A stretch of 22,900 nt of DNA, from positions 1 to 22,900 of the forward strand of contig JBMOGA010000060.1 in assembly GCA_049318625.1 (NCBI GenBank), in the 5' to 3' direction. This stretch comes from JBMOGA01 sp049318625 (lineage in GTDB: Bacteria; Pseudomonadota; Alphaproteobacteria; Rhizobiales; Hyphomicrobiaceae). Both the position numbers and the translations under genes were made by a program. The notes beneath the pieces were generated by a model. The model saw nothing but the letters and a program-made list of their open reading frames with translations, ran no database searches and was not told the origin of the DNA. This document shows positions 1 through 8,163 of this stretch, piece after piece; position 1 is the first letter of the stretch, and the number at the start of each line of letters is the position of its first letter.

Positions 1-1049
1 AGCAGCTTCTCGTAGATCTTGCGCTCCTCGGAGACGCGCAGGCAGTAGGGCACCTGGATCACGCAGATGCGGTCCAGGAACGCCTCGTTGTTCTTGTTCG
101 CCTTGAAGCTCTGCCACTCGCTCTCGTTGGAATGCGCGATCACGATGCCCTGATAGGGCAGGGCGCCGACGTTCTCGGTACCGACGTAGGTGCCGTCCTG
201 GGTCGCCGTCAGCAGCGGATGCAGCATCTTGATCGGCGCCTTGAACATCTCGACGAATTCGAGAATGCCCTGGGTCGTGCGGTTGAGGCCGCCCGAGTAG
301 GAATAGGCGTCGGCGTCGTTCTGGCCGAAGAACTCCAGTTTGCGGATGTCGACCTTGCCGACCAGCGCCGAGATGTCCTGGTTGTTCTCGTCGCCCGGCT
401 CGGTCTTGGTCACGCAGATCTGGCGCAGACGCGACGGGTAGACCTTGACGACGGAGAACTTGGAGATGTCGCCGCCGAACTCGTCGAGCCGCTTGACCGC
501 CCAAGGGCTCGTCTTGCCGGTCAGCTTGCGCTGCGGAATGCCGTACTTGTCCTCCAGCGCAGGCCCCATGCCGACCGGATCGAACAATCCGAGCGGGCTT
601 TCGAAGACGGGGCTGATTTCCTCGCCGGCCTTGAGGACGTAGATCGGCAGACGCTCGATCAACTCCTTCACGCGCTCGGCGAGCGAGGATTTGCCGCCGC
701 CGACCGGGCCGAGCAGGTAGAGGATCTGCTTGCGCTCCTCCAAACCCTGTGCGGCATGCCGGAAGAAGCCGACGATGCGCTCGATGGTTTCCTCGAGGCC
801 GAAGAAATCGGCGAACGCCGGATAGACCTTGATGGTCCTGTTGAGGAAGATCCGGCCGTAGCGCGGATCCCGCGAGGTGTCGACGACGTCAGGCTCGCCG
901 ATCGCCGCCATCATGCGCTCGGCCGTGCCGGCGTACATCGTCGGATCGCTGCGGCACCCCTCGAGGTACTCCTTGAGAGACATCTCCGTGCGCTTGTGGC
1001 GATCGTAGCTGCGCGCAAAGATCTCGAAGATCTCTTCATCTTTCGCCAT
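1..1049 (-). CDS. prkA: PrkA-family serine protein kinase, 5' part (runs off left edge)
   Basis: The reading frame starts with ATG at 1049 (MAKDEEIFEIFARSYDRHKR) and stays open to the left edge, giving about 349 N-terminal residues of a family usually near 640-650. A P-loop GPVGGGKS lies at about residues 114-121, inside the AAA-like PrkA N-terminal domain. Further family-typical stretches include FESPLGLFDP and AHSNESEWQSFK. The C-terminal kinase-like domain lies outside the window. PrkA (YeaG in E. coli) is a cytoplasmic stress- and starvation-linked kinase, usually in an operon with a YeaH/DUF444 protein and SpoVR; those would lie to the left and cannot be seen. A weak GGGAC ribosome site precedes the ATG. 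Family assignment is secure; the physiological role here is inferred from homologues. Confidence 0.95.
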   Translation of the reverse strand, partial: MAKDEEIFEIFARSYDRHKRTEMSLKEYLEGCRSDPTMYAGTAERMMAAIGEPDVVDTSRDPRYGRIFLNRTIKVYPAFADFFGLEETIERIVGFFRHAAQGLEERKQILYLLGPVGGGKSSLAERVKELIERLPIYVLKAGEEISPVFESPLGLFDPVGMGPALEDKYGIPQRKLTGKTSPWAVKRLDEFGGDISKFSVVKVYPSRLRQICVTKTEPGDENNQDISALVGKVDIRKLEFFGQNDADAYSYSGGLNRTTQGILEFVEMFKAPIKMLHPLLTATQDGTYVGTENVGALPYQGIVIAHSNESEWQSFKANKNNEAFLDRICVIQVPYCLRVSEERKIYEKL

Positions 1050-1416
1050 GGTCGTCCCGTCGCTCTCTCTCCAAGCACCGCGAACGGTGCATCCTGGGGG
1101 CGTCGTCACCGGCCCTGCGCGGGCCACGAAGTCGCCCTGTGTAATTCTAGCATACGGCAGACGCTCGGCCACGCCCGAACCCGTCGCATCAACGTCGCGC
1201 AGGACCGCCTCGCCCACATCTCCGATAATTTCAGACGGTTCAGGCGGAAGTGCGTCGAAACGGCAACACGCGGCGTGCCCATATCAACACCAGCTTGTGT
1301 GCTTTCCGCGCAATTCAAGAGCTTCGGCCCGGTGATTCGCCATAATTCATCTCATGTGCGCCATCGTTGTCGCGGCGTGAGAACCGGCAACTGCGCCCGA
1401 ACGATAATCATTCCGC
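1050..1416. other. Intergenic region upstream of prkA
   Basis: This stretch separates the prkA start from the stop codon of the TPR protein, and I see no convincing gene in it. It must hold the prkA promoter. On the minus strand a TAGAAT (plus 1143-1148) could be a -10 element without a good -35. The minus-strand stretch at 1157-1171 has GG and GC doublets 10 bases apart, as in sigma-54 promoters, but matches the rest of that consensus poorly. Plus-strand open frames here are antisense shadows. Confidence 0.5.
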
Positions 1417-3504
1417 TCAATTTCCCGTCAGATTCTGTTTCACGGCGCGAACCAGCCGTTGGAGATCGGGCGGTTCACCGGCGGTAATTGCCGCAAGCTG
1501 TGCGACCGCCTTGCCACAGAACAGGTCGGCCGATTGGGTGGCCGCGATACGGTAGGCCTTGCGCGCGAGGTGAGCGGCGGCGCTGCGGCCTTGCACCTCG
1601 GCCGCGACTCGCGCCGCCGCACGCAGCACCTCTGACCGGTAGACCGCCACGCCGCCGCGCCGCGTGTAGCGCTCGGCGCGGGCGAGCGTGACGCCGGCTC
1701 TCGCAAGGTTGGCGCCGCGGATCTCGGCGTCCGCCTTGAGCAGCAGCAGGAACGGGAGCGCCTGGCGGGCACCGGTCGTCATGTAATCGGCGATGCCGGC
1801 CTCGATCCGGCTCAGTCCGACCGAAGCGGTGTCGTGCGCCTCGAACCAGCCGAGCACGACATCGGCCCAGGCGCGCCAATAGACGAGGCCGTGCTGCGTG
1901 GCGGTATCGTGGGCCTGAAGGGCGAGGGTGGCGGCGGCCTCTCCCTCGCCGAGCATCTGGGCGCGGACGGCGAGCACGCAGGCGACATGAGCCATGGTGT
2001 GGGGATGGCCGGTGTGGCGCGCGTAACCGTCGGCGGCGGCAGCGGTCGCGGCCGACTGGCTCGCGTGGCCGGCGATCGCCTCGGCCCACGCCAGCCCGGC
2101 CAGCGCCAGCGCCTTCTGATCGGAGGCATAGCGAAAGCGCAGATCGGCGTGTCGGTCCTCGACGTAGAGCGCGAGCGATTTGCGATAGTGACCGATCGCG
2201 GCGCCGAGTTCGCCGTCGAGAAACTGCGTCAGTCCGGTGAGCCGGTGGGCGAGCGTGAGGAGCCCGTCGTCGTCGCTGCGGCGGGCGACGTCGAGCAGGT
2301 GGACGGCGGTGGTACCGGCCTCGGCGATCTCACCGCGCACGAGGTGCAAGGCCTGCAGACCGAACAGCACATCGAAGCGGCGCTGGGCGCTGTGTCCTGG
2401 ATGGCGGTGCAGCAGGTCCCGCGCGGTCTTGTAGGCTGCGATCACCTCGGGATCGGCATTGCCGCGTATCGTGCCGAGGAGGGTTGCCCGTGCACACAAC
2501 AATTCGAGCCGGTCCTCGGACGGCATGGCTTCCGGCATGGTCGTGGCGATCCGGACGGCCCGGTCGAGAGCCCGCAAGGCGGCGGCCGGCTCCGCTGCCT
2601 CCGCCGCCAGCCGGTCCGCGCGGCGCCACCAGGTGAGTGCGAGTGGCCAGCATCCCCCCTGCTCGGCGGCCCGGGCGATACGGCCTGCGGAAGCGGCGGT
2701 CACGCCGGTTCCGGCGCTGCGATCGAGGTGGGCGGCGTAGGCGGCGCGCAGTGCGGCGCGGTCCTCGGCGCGCACCATGAGAAGAAGTCCCGGCCGCAGC
2801 CGGGTTGCCAGCCGCCAGGCCTTGTCCGTCGGCTGGACCGCGCCTTCGGCGGCCAGCTTGTGAAGCGCCCGCCGGACCTCGGCCTGCGGCAGGCTGGTCA
2901 GAGCCGCCAGTGTGGACACATCGAGCGGAGCGCCGATGACCGCCAGGCAGCGGCAGATCTGTGGTGTCGGCTCGAGATGGCCCACGCGGCGGGCGGCGGT
3001 CAGCAGGGCCGCGACTTCGGCCGCCGGACCCGAGATCTGCGCGGTCCGCCGACCGAGCAGGGCGCGCAGGGTCAGGCCTAGCGCCGGCTGGTGGGGCGGC
3101 GGCGCTTCGGCCAGATGGAGCGCCCGGTGCTCGGCATCGGTGTCGACCAGCAGGAGCCGGCCGCCCGTGGTGCGCCAGGCGCTCGCCGTGCCGGCTTCCA
3201 CACCGATCGCCGGCGCGCCCGGCGCGGCAGCCATTCGAACGGCGACCGACCGCGCGCGCTGCAACAGGCCAAAGCCACCCTCCGCGAGGCCCCAGGCGAA
3301 GACGGTGACGGCACCGAGCTGGCCGATGAGAACACCGCCCGCCTCGCCGGCCGCGGTCTGCAGCGCGTCGCGGAACCCGGCGAGGCGGGCGGCGCCGGTC
3401 GTGTCGGCGCCTGGGCCGGTCGGCTGCGACCAGCGGGCCGCAAGGACGACAAGGGCGCGGCGTTCGGCCGGCGGGGTATCAGCGGGCGGATCGACGCGGA
3501 ACAT
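1417..3504 (-). CDS. TPR-repeat protein with degenerate adenylate-cyclase-like N-terminus
   Basis: This 695-residue protein resembles the class III cyclase / AAA-ATPase / TPR regulators (COG3899-like), but shortened. Residues about 14-115 follow the cyclase-domain pattern (ERRALVVLAARW, then a region ending GQLGAVTVFAWG and IGVEAGTA), yet the metal-binding aspartates of active cyclases are not evident. There is no Walker A motif, so the roughly 300-residue ATPase module appears missing. Residues about 165-250 resemble the helical winged-helix segment that follows the ATPase in relatives (CLAVIGAPLDVSTLAAL). The rest is alanine-rich helical hairpins of TPR type. No signal peptide or membrane segment is visible. 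The ATG at 3504 has no strong ribosome site; an AGGAG-GTG pair upstream is out of frame. It is probably a scaffold or sensor rather than an enzyme. Confidence 0.75.
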   Translation of the reverse strand: MFRVDPPADTPPAERRALVVLAARWSQPTGPGADTTGAARLAGFRDALQTAAGEAGGVLIGQLGAVTVFAWGLAEGGFGLLQRARSVAVRMAAAPGAPAIGVEAGTASAWRTTGGRLLLVDTDAEHRALHLAEAPPPHQPALGLTLRALLGRRTAQISGPAAEVAALLTAARRVGHLEPTPQICRCLAVIGAPLDVSTLAALTSLPQAEVRRALHKLAAEGAVQPTDKAWRLATRLRPGLLLMVRAEDRAALRAAYAAHLDRSAGTGVTAASAGRIARAAEQGGCWPLALTWWRRADRLAAEAAEPAAALRALDRAVRIATTMPEAMPSEDRLELLCARATLLGTIRGNADPEVIAAYKTARDLLHRHPGHSAQRRFDVLFGLQALHLVRGEIAEAGTTAVHLLDVARRSDDDGLLTLAHRLTGLTQFLDGELGAAIGHYRKSLALYVEDRHADLRFRYASDQKALALAGLAWAEAIAGHASQSAATAAAADGYARHTGHPHTMAHVACVLAVRAQMLGEGEAAATLALQAHDTATQHGLVYWRAWADVVLGWFEAHDTASVGLSRIEAGIADYMTTGARQALPFLLLLKADAEIRGANLARAGVTLARAERYTRRGGVAVYRSEVLRAAARVAAEVQGRSAAAHLARKAYRIAATQSADLFCGKAVAQLAAITAGEPPDLQRLVRAVKQNLTGN

Positions 3505-3552
3505 GACAGGAGTTGGCCGTTGCCACGGGATGTGCTCCTAGAGAGCGATCGA

Positions 3553-3585
3553 CTTGGATGGAACCGCTGCGGCGATCCATCCAAG
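3553..3585. repeat. Perfect 9-bp inverted repeat with 15-bp spacer
   Basis: CTTGGATGG at 3553-3561 is matched exactly by CCATCCAAG at 3577-3585. It lies about 50-80 bp upstream of the TPR-protein start, in the divergent spacer shared with the methyltransferase gene. It could be a hairpin in the minus-strand leader or a dyad operator. No T-tract follows in either direction, so a terminator is unlikely. Confidence 0.6.
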
Positions 3586-3657
3586 CCTTGACACACACGC
3601 GAGGTCATAGTCTCGGCACACGATTCGCATCCTCGTTGCACGTGTCCGCGGGTCCGA

Positions 3658-3677
3658 CACAAGCGATCACAAGCGAT
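3658..3677. repeat. Tandem 10-bp direct repeat upstream of the methyltransferase
   Basis: CACAAGCGAT occurs twice head to tail with no gap. The 10-bp period is about one helical turn, so both copies present the same DNA face, as expected for paired activator-binding half-sites. It ends about 77 bp before the methyltransferase start. A regulatory role is inferred. Confidence 0.5.
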
Positions 3678-3754
3678 GGCTTGCGCGGGGGCATGGATCG
3701 TGGCGATGTCCGACGGCACGTGGTGCCAAATATCTTTGTGCGTGGAAACGGTCG

Positions 3755-4462
3755 ATGAGCTGGCGAGACTACTGGAACAGTGACACGCCGATCTACGTCA
3801 ACGAGCGTCACAAAAGCAGCCACTATGCCGCGATCGCCGAGGACACCATGGCGCTGATCGCCGGGTCGCGCGAGCGCGTCCTGGACTTCGGTTGCGGGGA
3901 GGCACTGTTCGCCGACCGCGTCGCCGAACGCGTCGGGCACCTGTACCTGTGCGACGGCGCGCCGAAGGTGCGCGAGCGGCTCGCCAGCGAGTTCGGCGGA
4001 CGCGACGACGTGACCGTGCTGGCGCCGGAGGATCTGCCGTCGATCCCGGCCGGCTCGATCGATCTGGTGGTCATCAACTCGGTGGTGCAGTACCTCGATG
4101 GGGAGGAACTCGGCCAGGTGCTCGCCGCCGCCCATCGGCTGCTGTCGCCGCACGGCCGGCTGGCCGTCGCCGACGTGATCCCGCCGTCGGTCTCGTCGGC
4201 CTCCGACGCCGGGGCGCTGCTGGTGTTCGCATTCCGCAGCGGGTTTTTCCTGGCCGCGGCCCTCGGTCTCGTGCGGACCGTGTTCTCGGGCTATCTGGCC
4301 AAGCGGGCGCGGCTCGGCCTGTCGCGCTACACCGAGGCGGCGTTCATCGCGCGGCTGGCTGCGGCCGGGTTCTCGGCGCGCCGGCGCTATCCGAACATGG
4401 GGCACAATCAGGCGCGCATGATGTTCATCGCCGAACATGCGACCGTTGTCGCTCACCCGTAG
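3755..4462 (+). CDS. Class I SAM-dependent methyltransferase
   Basis: This 235-residue protein has the Rossmann-fold SAM-binding signature: motif I VLDFGCGEA at about residues 42-50, an acidic residue after the second strand (LYLCDGAP), and the later segments IDLVVINSVVQYL and LSPHGRLAVADVIPP. The closest general type is the Methyltransf_11/25 family acting on small molecules or lipids. A hydrophobic stretch around residues 150-180 (LLVFAFRSGFFLAAALGLV) could contact membrane or a lipidic substrate. A weak GGAAACG ribosome site precedes the ATG. The gene converges on the GntR regulator, and the two 3' ends overlap by 10 bp. The substrate cannot be told from the sequence. Confidence 0.88.
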   Translation: MSWRDYWNSDTPIYVNERHKSSHYAAIAEDTMALIAGSRERVLDFGCGEALFADRVAERVGHLYLCDGAPKVRERLASEFGGRDDVTVLAPEDLPSIPAGSIDLVVINSVVQYLDGEELGQVLAAAHRLLSPHGRLAVADVIPPSVSSASDAGALLVFAFRSGFFLAAALGLVRTVFSGYLAKRARLGLSRYTEAAFIARLAAAGFSARRRYPNMGHNQARMMFIAEHATVVAHP

Positions 4463-5118
4463 GCCGCCGCGATCACATCCTTCTTGCTGCGGATATGACG
4501 GCGCAGGAGATCGGCGAGGCCGGCGCCGTCGCGCGCCTGCAGGCGCTCGGCCATCTCCCGGTGGTCCTGCATGGCGCGGGCCCACTGGTCGTCGGTCTTG
4601 TGGGCGGTGTAGCGGGCGCGCTGAATGCGGCCGGACAGGTTGGCGTACATGGTGGCCAGCACCGCATTGCGGCTCGCCGCCATCACCGCGTCGTGGATCT
4701 GCCGGTTCAGGCGGAAATAGGTCGCCTCGTCGCGCCGCCGCCAGGCGTCCGCCATCTCGTCGCTGAGTGTGGCCACCTGCGCGATCTCCTCGGCGGTGGC
4801 ATGGCGGCAGGCGAGATCGCCGGCCAGCGCTTCCAGGCTCGCCACGACCTCCAGCACGTCGTCGAGTTCCTTGTCCGAGATGGACGCGACGCGGGCGCCG
4901 CGGTTTGGCAGCAACTCGAGCAGCCCCTCGGTGGCGAGGATCTTGATGGCCTCGCGCAGCGGCGTGCGGGAGATGGCAAAGCGCTCGGCGAGTTCGAGTT
5001 CGTTGACGCGGCTGCGCGGCTCGAGCTCGCCGTCGAGGATGAGCTGGCGCAAACGGTCGGCGACAATGTCGTGGAGATAGCGCCGGTTGATGCCGTCGGT
5101 AGCCGGGATGCGGGTCAT
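4453..5118 (-). CDS. GntR-family transcriptional regulator, FadR/FCD subfamily
   Basis: This 221-residue regulator has an N-terminal winged helix-turn-helix at about residues 10-75 (YLHDIVADRLRQLILDGEL, then ELAERFAISRTPLREAIKIL). The helical FCD effector domain follows. Likely ligand or metal positions are the histidines in LNRQIHDAV, MQDHREMAE and LLRRHIRSK. FCD regulators usually bind carboxylic or 2-hydroxy acids. The ATG at 5118 overlaps the TGA of the dehydrogenase as ATGA, so the genes are probably translationally coupled. An open frame continues upstream of this ATG, but it is only the antisense-like second frame of the dehydrogenase gene. The likely target is the divergent promoter near 8105-8140, and the likely effector is a substrate of the dehydrogenase; both are inferred. 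Confidence 0.92.
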   Translation of the reverse strand: MTRIPATDGINRRYLHDIVADRLRQLILDGELEPRSRVNELELAERFAISRTPLREAIKILATEGLLELLPNRGARVASISDKELDDVLEVVASLEALAGDLACRHATAEEIAQVATLSDEMADAWRRRDEATYFRLNRQIHDAVMAASRNAVLATMYANLSGRIQRARYTAHKTDDQWARAMQDHREMAERLQARDGAGLADLLRRHIRSKKDVIAAAYG

Positions 5119-8072
5119 CGCCGGTCTCCGAGCGCGGTTTCCAGGATGCGGACGACGTGGACCGCCTCGCGTGCGGTGCCGTCCGCGATCTGATGACGGC
5201 AACTGGTGCCATCGGCGACCACCAGATCCTCGGGCGCCGCCGCGCGCACCGCCGGCAGCAGAGACAACTCGCTCATCGCCTTCGAGACCGCGACATGCTC
5301 GGCCTGATAGCCGAAGGCGCCGGCCATGCCGCAGCAGCTCGACTCGATCGGCTTGACGGTGAGGCCGGGAAGCGCGCGCAGCACCTGTTCGACCGCGCCC
5401 ATCGCACCGGCAGCCTTCTGATGGCAGTGGCCGTGCAGCCAGGCGGTGGCTCCAGCGAGGCTGGTGGCCGCACGCCCGAGGCCGGCGAGCGCCGCCGCGT
5501 CGCTGGCCAGCAGCTCCTCGATCAGCAGAACGGCCGTGCCCATCCGGGCCGCGTCGTCGCCCGGTACCAGCGCCGGCAGTTCGTCGCGGAATGTCAGCGC
5601 GCACGACGGCTCGAGGCCGACGATGCGGACGCCTTGGGCGACGAACGGGGCGAGCGTCGCGACCGTGCGCTGCATTTCGGCGCGCGCCTCGTCGGTCCGG
5701 CCGGCGGACAGGAACGTGCGGCCGCAGCACAACGGCCGGCTGCCGTCGGGCGGGACGACACGGTGCAGCCGGTAGCCGAGGCGTTCCAGCACTTGCTCGG
5801 CGGCTTCCAGGTTCTCGCGCTCGAAATAGCGGTTGAAGGTGTCGCCGAAGAGAATGACGTCGCGGCCGTTGCCCGCGATGTCGGCGGGGGTGGCGATGGG
5901 GCCGATCTCCTGCCACGGCCGGCGCCAGCGCGGCAGTTTTCGCTCGGCGGCGAGGCCGACGAGGCGCTTGGACAGCCAGGCGAGGCCCGGCAGCCGGTCG
6001 CGCAGGTTGAGCAGCGGGGCGATCATGGCGGCATAGGGCGCGTAACGCGGCAGCCAGGCGACCAGTCGCTCGCGCAGCGGCAGGCCGTGCGCCGCGTAGT
6101 ACTGGCGCAGCACCTCGATCTTCATGCGCGCCATGTCGACGCCGGTCGGGCATTCCCGCTGGCAGGCCTTGCAGGAGACGCACAGGTCGAGCGCGGCCTT
6201 GACCTCGAGCGTGGCGACGCCGGCGGAGCCCAGTTGGCCGGACAGGGCGAGGCGCAGGGTGTTGGCGCGGCCGCGGGTGACGTGGGTCTCGTCTGCGGTG
6301 ACGCGATAGGACGGACACATGACGCCGGACATGGTCTTCCGGCAGGTGCCGTTGTTGTTGCACATCTCGACGGCGGCGGCGAAGCCGCCGGCCGGCGTCC
6401 AGTCGAGGCCGGGCGAGGCCGGCGCCTCGGTGCGATAGCCGGGCGGGTAGCGCATCAGGCTGCGGTCGTCCATGCGCCAGGGCCGGACGATCTTGCCGGG
6501 GTTCAGCGCGCCGCCGGGATCGAAGGCGTCTTTCACCTCCTCGAAGGCTGTGGCCAGGCGGTCGCCGAACAGGGGACGGATGAACTCCGAGCGCGAGATG
6601 CCGTCGCCATGCTCGCCCGAGTAGGAGCCTTCGAGCTTGCGGACGAGATCGGCGGCGGCCTCGGCGATGGCGCGCATCTTGGCGACGCCGCCGGCATCCT
6701 TCATGTCGAGGATGGGGCGGACGTGCAGGCAGCCGACGGAGGCGTGCGCGTACCAGGTGCCGCGGGTGCCGTGGCGGGCGAACAGGTCGGTGATCGCGGC
6801 GGTGTATGTGGCGAGATGCTCCAGCGGCACCGCGCAGTCCTCGATGAAGGAGACGGGCTTGGCGTCGCCCTTCATCGACATCATGATGTTGAGGCAGGCC
6901 TCGCGCACCTCCCAGACTTGGCGCTGGCGGGCCGGCTCGACGATCTCGACGACGGCGTCCGCGAAACCGTGGTCGGCCATGCAGGCGTCGAGCCGCTTCA
7001 GGTCGGCCTCGAGCGGCGCCCGCGCGTCGCCCGCGAACTCGACCAGCAGCAGGCAGTTCGGCTGGCCGCGGGTGATGTCGGCGAGGGTGCGGCGGAACAG
7101 CGGGATGTCGGCGCCGAGCACCAGCACGTTGTTGTCGACCAGTTCGACGGCGGCCGGTCCGAGCGCGACGAGGTGGCGCGTCGTCTCCATGGCGGCGCGG
7201 AAACTCGGGAAGTGGCACACGCCCATGACGCGGTGGGCGGGCAGCGGCGCGAGTTTCAGCGTGACATCGGTGAACGCGGCGAGCGTGCCTTCCGAGCCGA
7301 CCAGCAGGTGGGCGAGATTGGGCCGCTCGGCGATCAGCGCATCCAGATTGTAGCCGCCGACGCGGCGCTGCACCTTGGGGAAGCGGGCGAGGATCTCCTC
7401 GCGCTCGCGGTCCGCGATGGCGAGGGCGCGGCGCGCGAGATCGCCCGGGGGGTCGTTGCGCTCCGGCGTGGCGGGGTCGAAGCGGAACGGTGTGCCGTCC
7501 GCCAGCAGACCTTCAACGGCCAGCACGTTGTCGACCATCTTGCCGTAGCGCAGCGAGCGGGCGCCGCAGGAGTTGTTCCCTGTCATCCCGCCGATGGTGC
7601 AGCGGCTTGCGGTCGACGGCTCGACGGGGAAGAACAGGCCGTCGGCCTTGAGCCGGGCATTCAAGTGTTCGAGGACGAGGCCCGGCGCCACCGAAACGGT
7701 GCGCGCGGCGGCATCGTAGGCGGCCACGGTCGCGAGGTGGCGGCTGCAGTCGATCACGAGGCCGGGGCCGATGGGCTGGCCGTTCTGCGAGGTGCCGCCG
7801 CCGCGCAGGATCACCGGCACGCCCTCCTCGCGGGCCACCGCCATCGCGGCGGCGATATCGGCGGTGGAGCGCGGCTGTACGACGCCTTCGGGGATGATCT
7901 GGTAGATCGATGCGTCGGTGGCGAAGCGGCCGCGGGTCGGCAGGTCGAAGCGGACCTCGCCTTCGAGTGCCGCTTGAAGGCGCCGCTCCAGCCGCACGTT
8001 GCGGGAGTGCCCGCCCGACCGGCCCACGGACGCGGGGGCCGCGGAAGTCCCTGTTGCGATGTCGGCGGCCAC
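5115..8072 (-). CDS. FAD-linked / 4Fe-4S 2-hydroxyacid dehydrogenase (D-lactate / D-2-hydroxyglutarate / glycolate type)
   Basis: This protein of about 985 residues fuses a GlcD-like flavin half to a GlpC-like iron-sulfur half, the YdiJ/Dld-II layout. The FAD-binding PCMH loop RGGGTSQNGQ is near residue 90, followed by GNNSCGARSLRYGK. Iron-sulfur cysteines lie near residue 570 (CNNNGTCRKT with a later CPSYR) and near 632 (CVSCKACQRECP). CCG-domain cysteine motifs lie near 781 (CCGRTFLSAGR) and 911 (SSCCGMAGAFGY). No signal peptide is seen; the enzyme probably passes electrons to quinone or another acceptor. I prefer GTG at 8072, which has GGGAGG seven bases upstream. An in-frame ATG at 8117 also exists, but it falls inside the promoter-like AT-rich stretch. 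Its neighbours, a GntR/FCD regulator and a glyoxylate aminotransferase, suggest 2-hydroxyacid to 2-oxoacid (possibly glycolate to glyoxylate) oxidation. The exact substrate is unproven. Confidence 0.9.
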   Translation of the reverse strand: MAADIATGTSAAPASVGRSGGHSRNVRLERRLQAALEGEVRFDLPTRGRFATDASIYQIIPEGVVQPRSTADIAAAMAVAREEGVPVILRGGGTSQNGQPIGPGLVIDCSRHLATVAAYDAAARTVSVAPGLVLEHLNARLKADGLFFPVEPSTASRCTIGGMTGNNSCGARSLRYGKMVDNVLAVEGLLADGTPFRFDPATPERNDPPGDLARRALAIADREREEILARFPKVQRRVGGYNLDALIAERPNLAHLLVGSEGTLAAFTDVTLKLAPLPAHRVMGVCHFPSFRAAMETTRHLVALGPAAVELVDNNVLVLGADIPLFRRTLADITRGQPNCLLLVEFAGDARAPLEADLKRLDACMADHGFADAVVEIVEPARQRQVWEVREACLNIMMSMKGDAKPVSFIEDCAVPLEHLATYTAAITDLFARHGTRGTWYAHASVGCLHVRPILDMKDAGGVAKMRAIAEAAADLVRKLEGSYSGEHGDGISRSEFIRPLFGDRLATAFEEVKDAFDPGGALNPGKIVRPWRMDDRSLMRYPPGYRTEAPASPGLDWTPAGGFAAAVEMCNNNGTCRKTMSGVMCPSYRVTADETHVTRGRANTLRLALSGQLGSAGVATLEVKAALDLCVSCKACQRECPTGVDMARMKIEVLRQYYAAHGLPLRERLVAWLPRYAPYAAMIAPLLNLRDRLPGLAWLSKRLVGLAAERKLPRWRRPWQEIGPIATPADIAGNGRDVILFGDTFNRYFERENLEAAEQVLERLGYRLHRVVPPDGSRPLCCGRTFLSAGRTDEARAEMQRTVATLAPFVAQGVRIVGLEPSCALTFRDELPALVPGDDAARMGTAVLLIEELLASDAAALAGLGRAATSLAGATAWLHGHCHQKAAGAMGAVEQVLRALPGLTVKPIESSCCGMAGAFGYQAEHVAVSKAMSELSLLPAVRAAAPEDLVVADGTSCRHQIADGTAREAVHVVRILETALGDRR

Positions 8073-8108
8073 GGCATGCCCTCCCGGCGCTTGATCTTCG
8101 CCGCGTTT

Positions 8109-8136
8109 ATAATACAAAATGCAAAATCATAAACAA
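8109..8136 (-). promoter_or_regulatory. Probable promoter of the dehydrogenase-regulator operon
   Basis: On the minus strand a TTGTTT (plus 8131-8136) and a TATTAT (plus 8109-8114) are separated by 16 bases. That would start transcription about 30 bases before the GTG at 8072 and its GGGAGG site. This short AT-rich island is conspicuous between very GC-rich genes. It also separates the dehydrogenase from the divergent aminotransferase, so a GntR operator is expected here. I could not define a clear palindrome. Confidence 0.45.
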
Positions 8137-8163
8137 CACCACCCTGCGCCCTGGGAGATGCCC

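Noticed and set aside
132..1487. Long plus-strand open frame opposite prkA
   Set aside because: It is the antisense of a clearly conserved kinase gene plus its upstream spacer; high GC leaves such frames open, and the protein is low-complexity Arg/Ala-rich with no domain.
3522..3539. GTG start with AGGAG for the TPR protein
   Set aside because: The GTG is out of frame with the TPR reading frame, and an in-frame TAG lies just upstream, so ATG 3504 is kept.
5157..8132. 991-codon plus-strand frame opposite the dehydrogenase
   Set aside because: It mirrors the codons of the FAD/iron-sulfur gene; composition is typical of antisense frames (GDAGG, AGRR, VDQFDGG-like runs).
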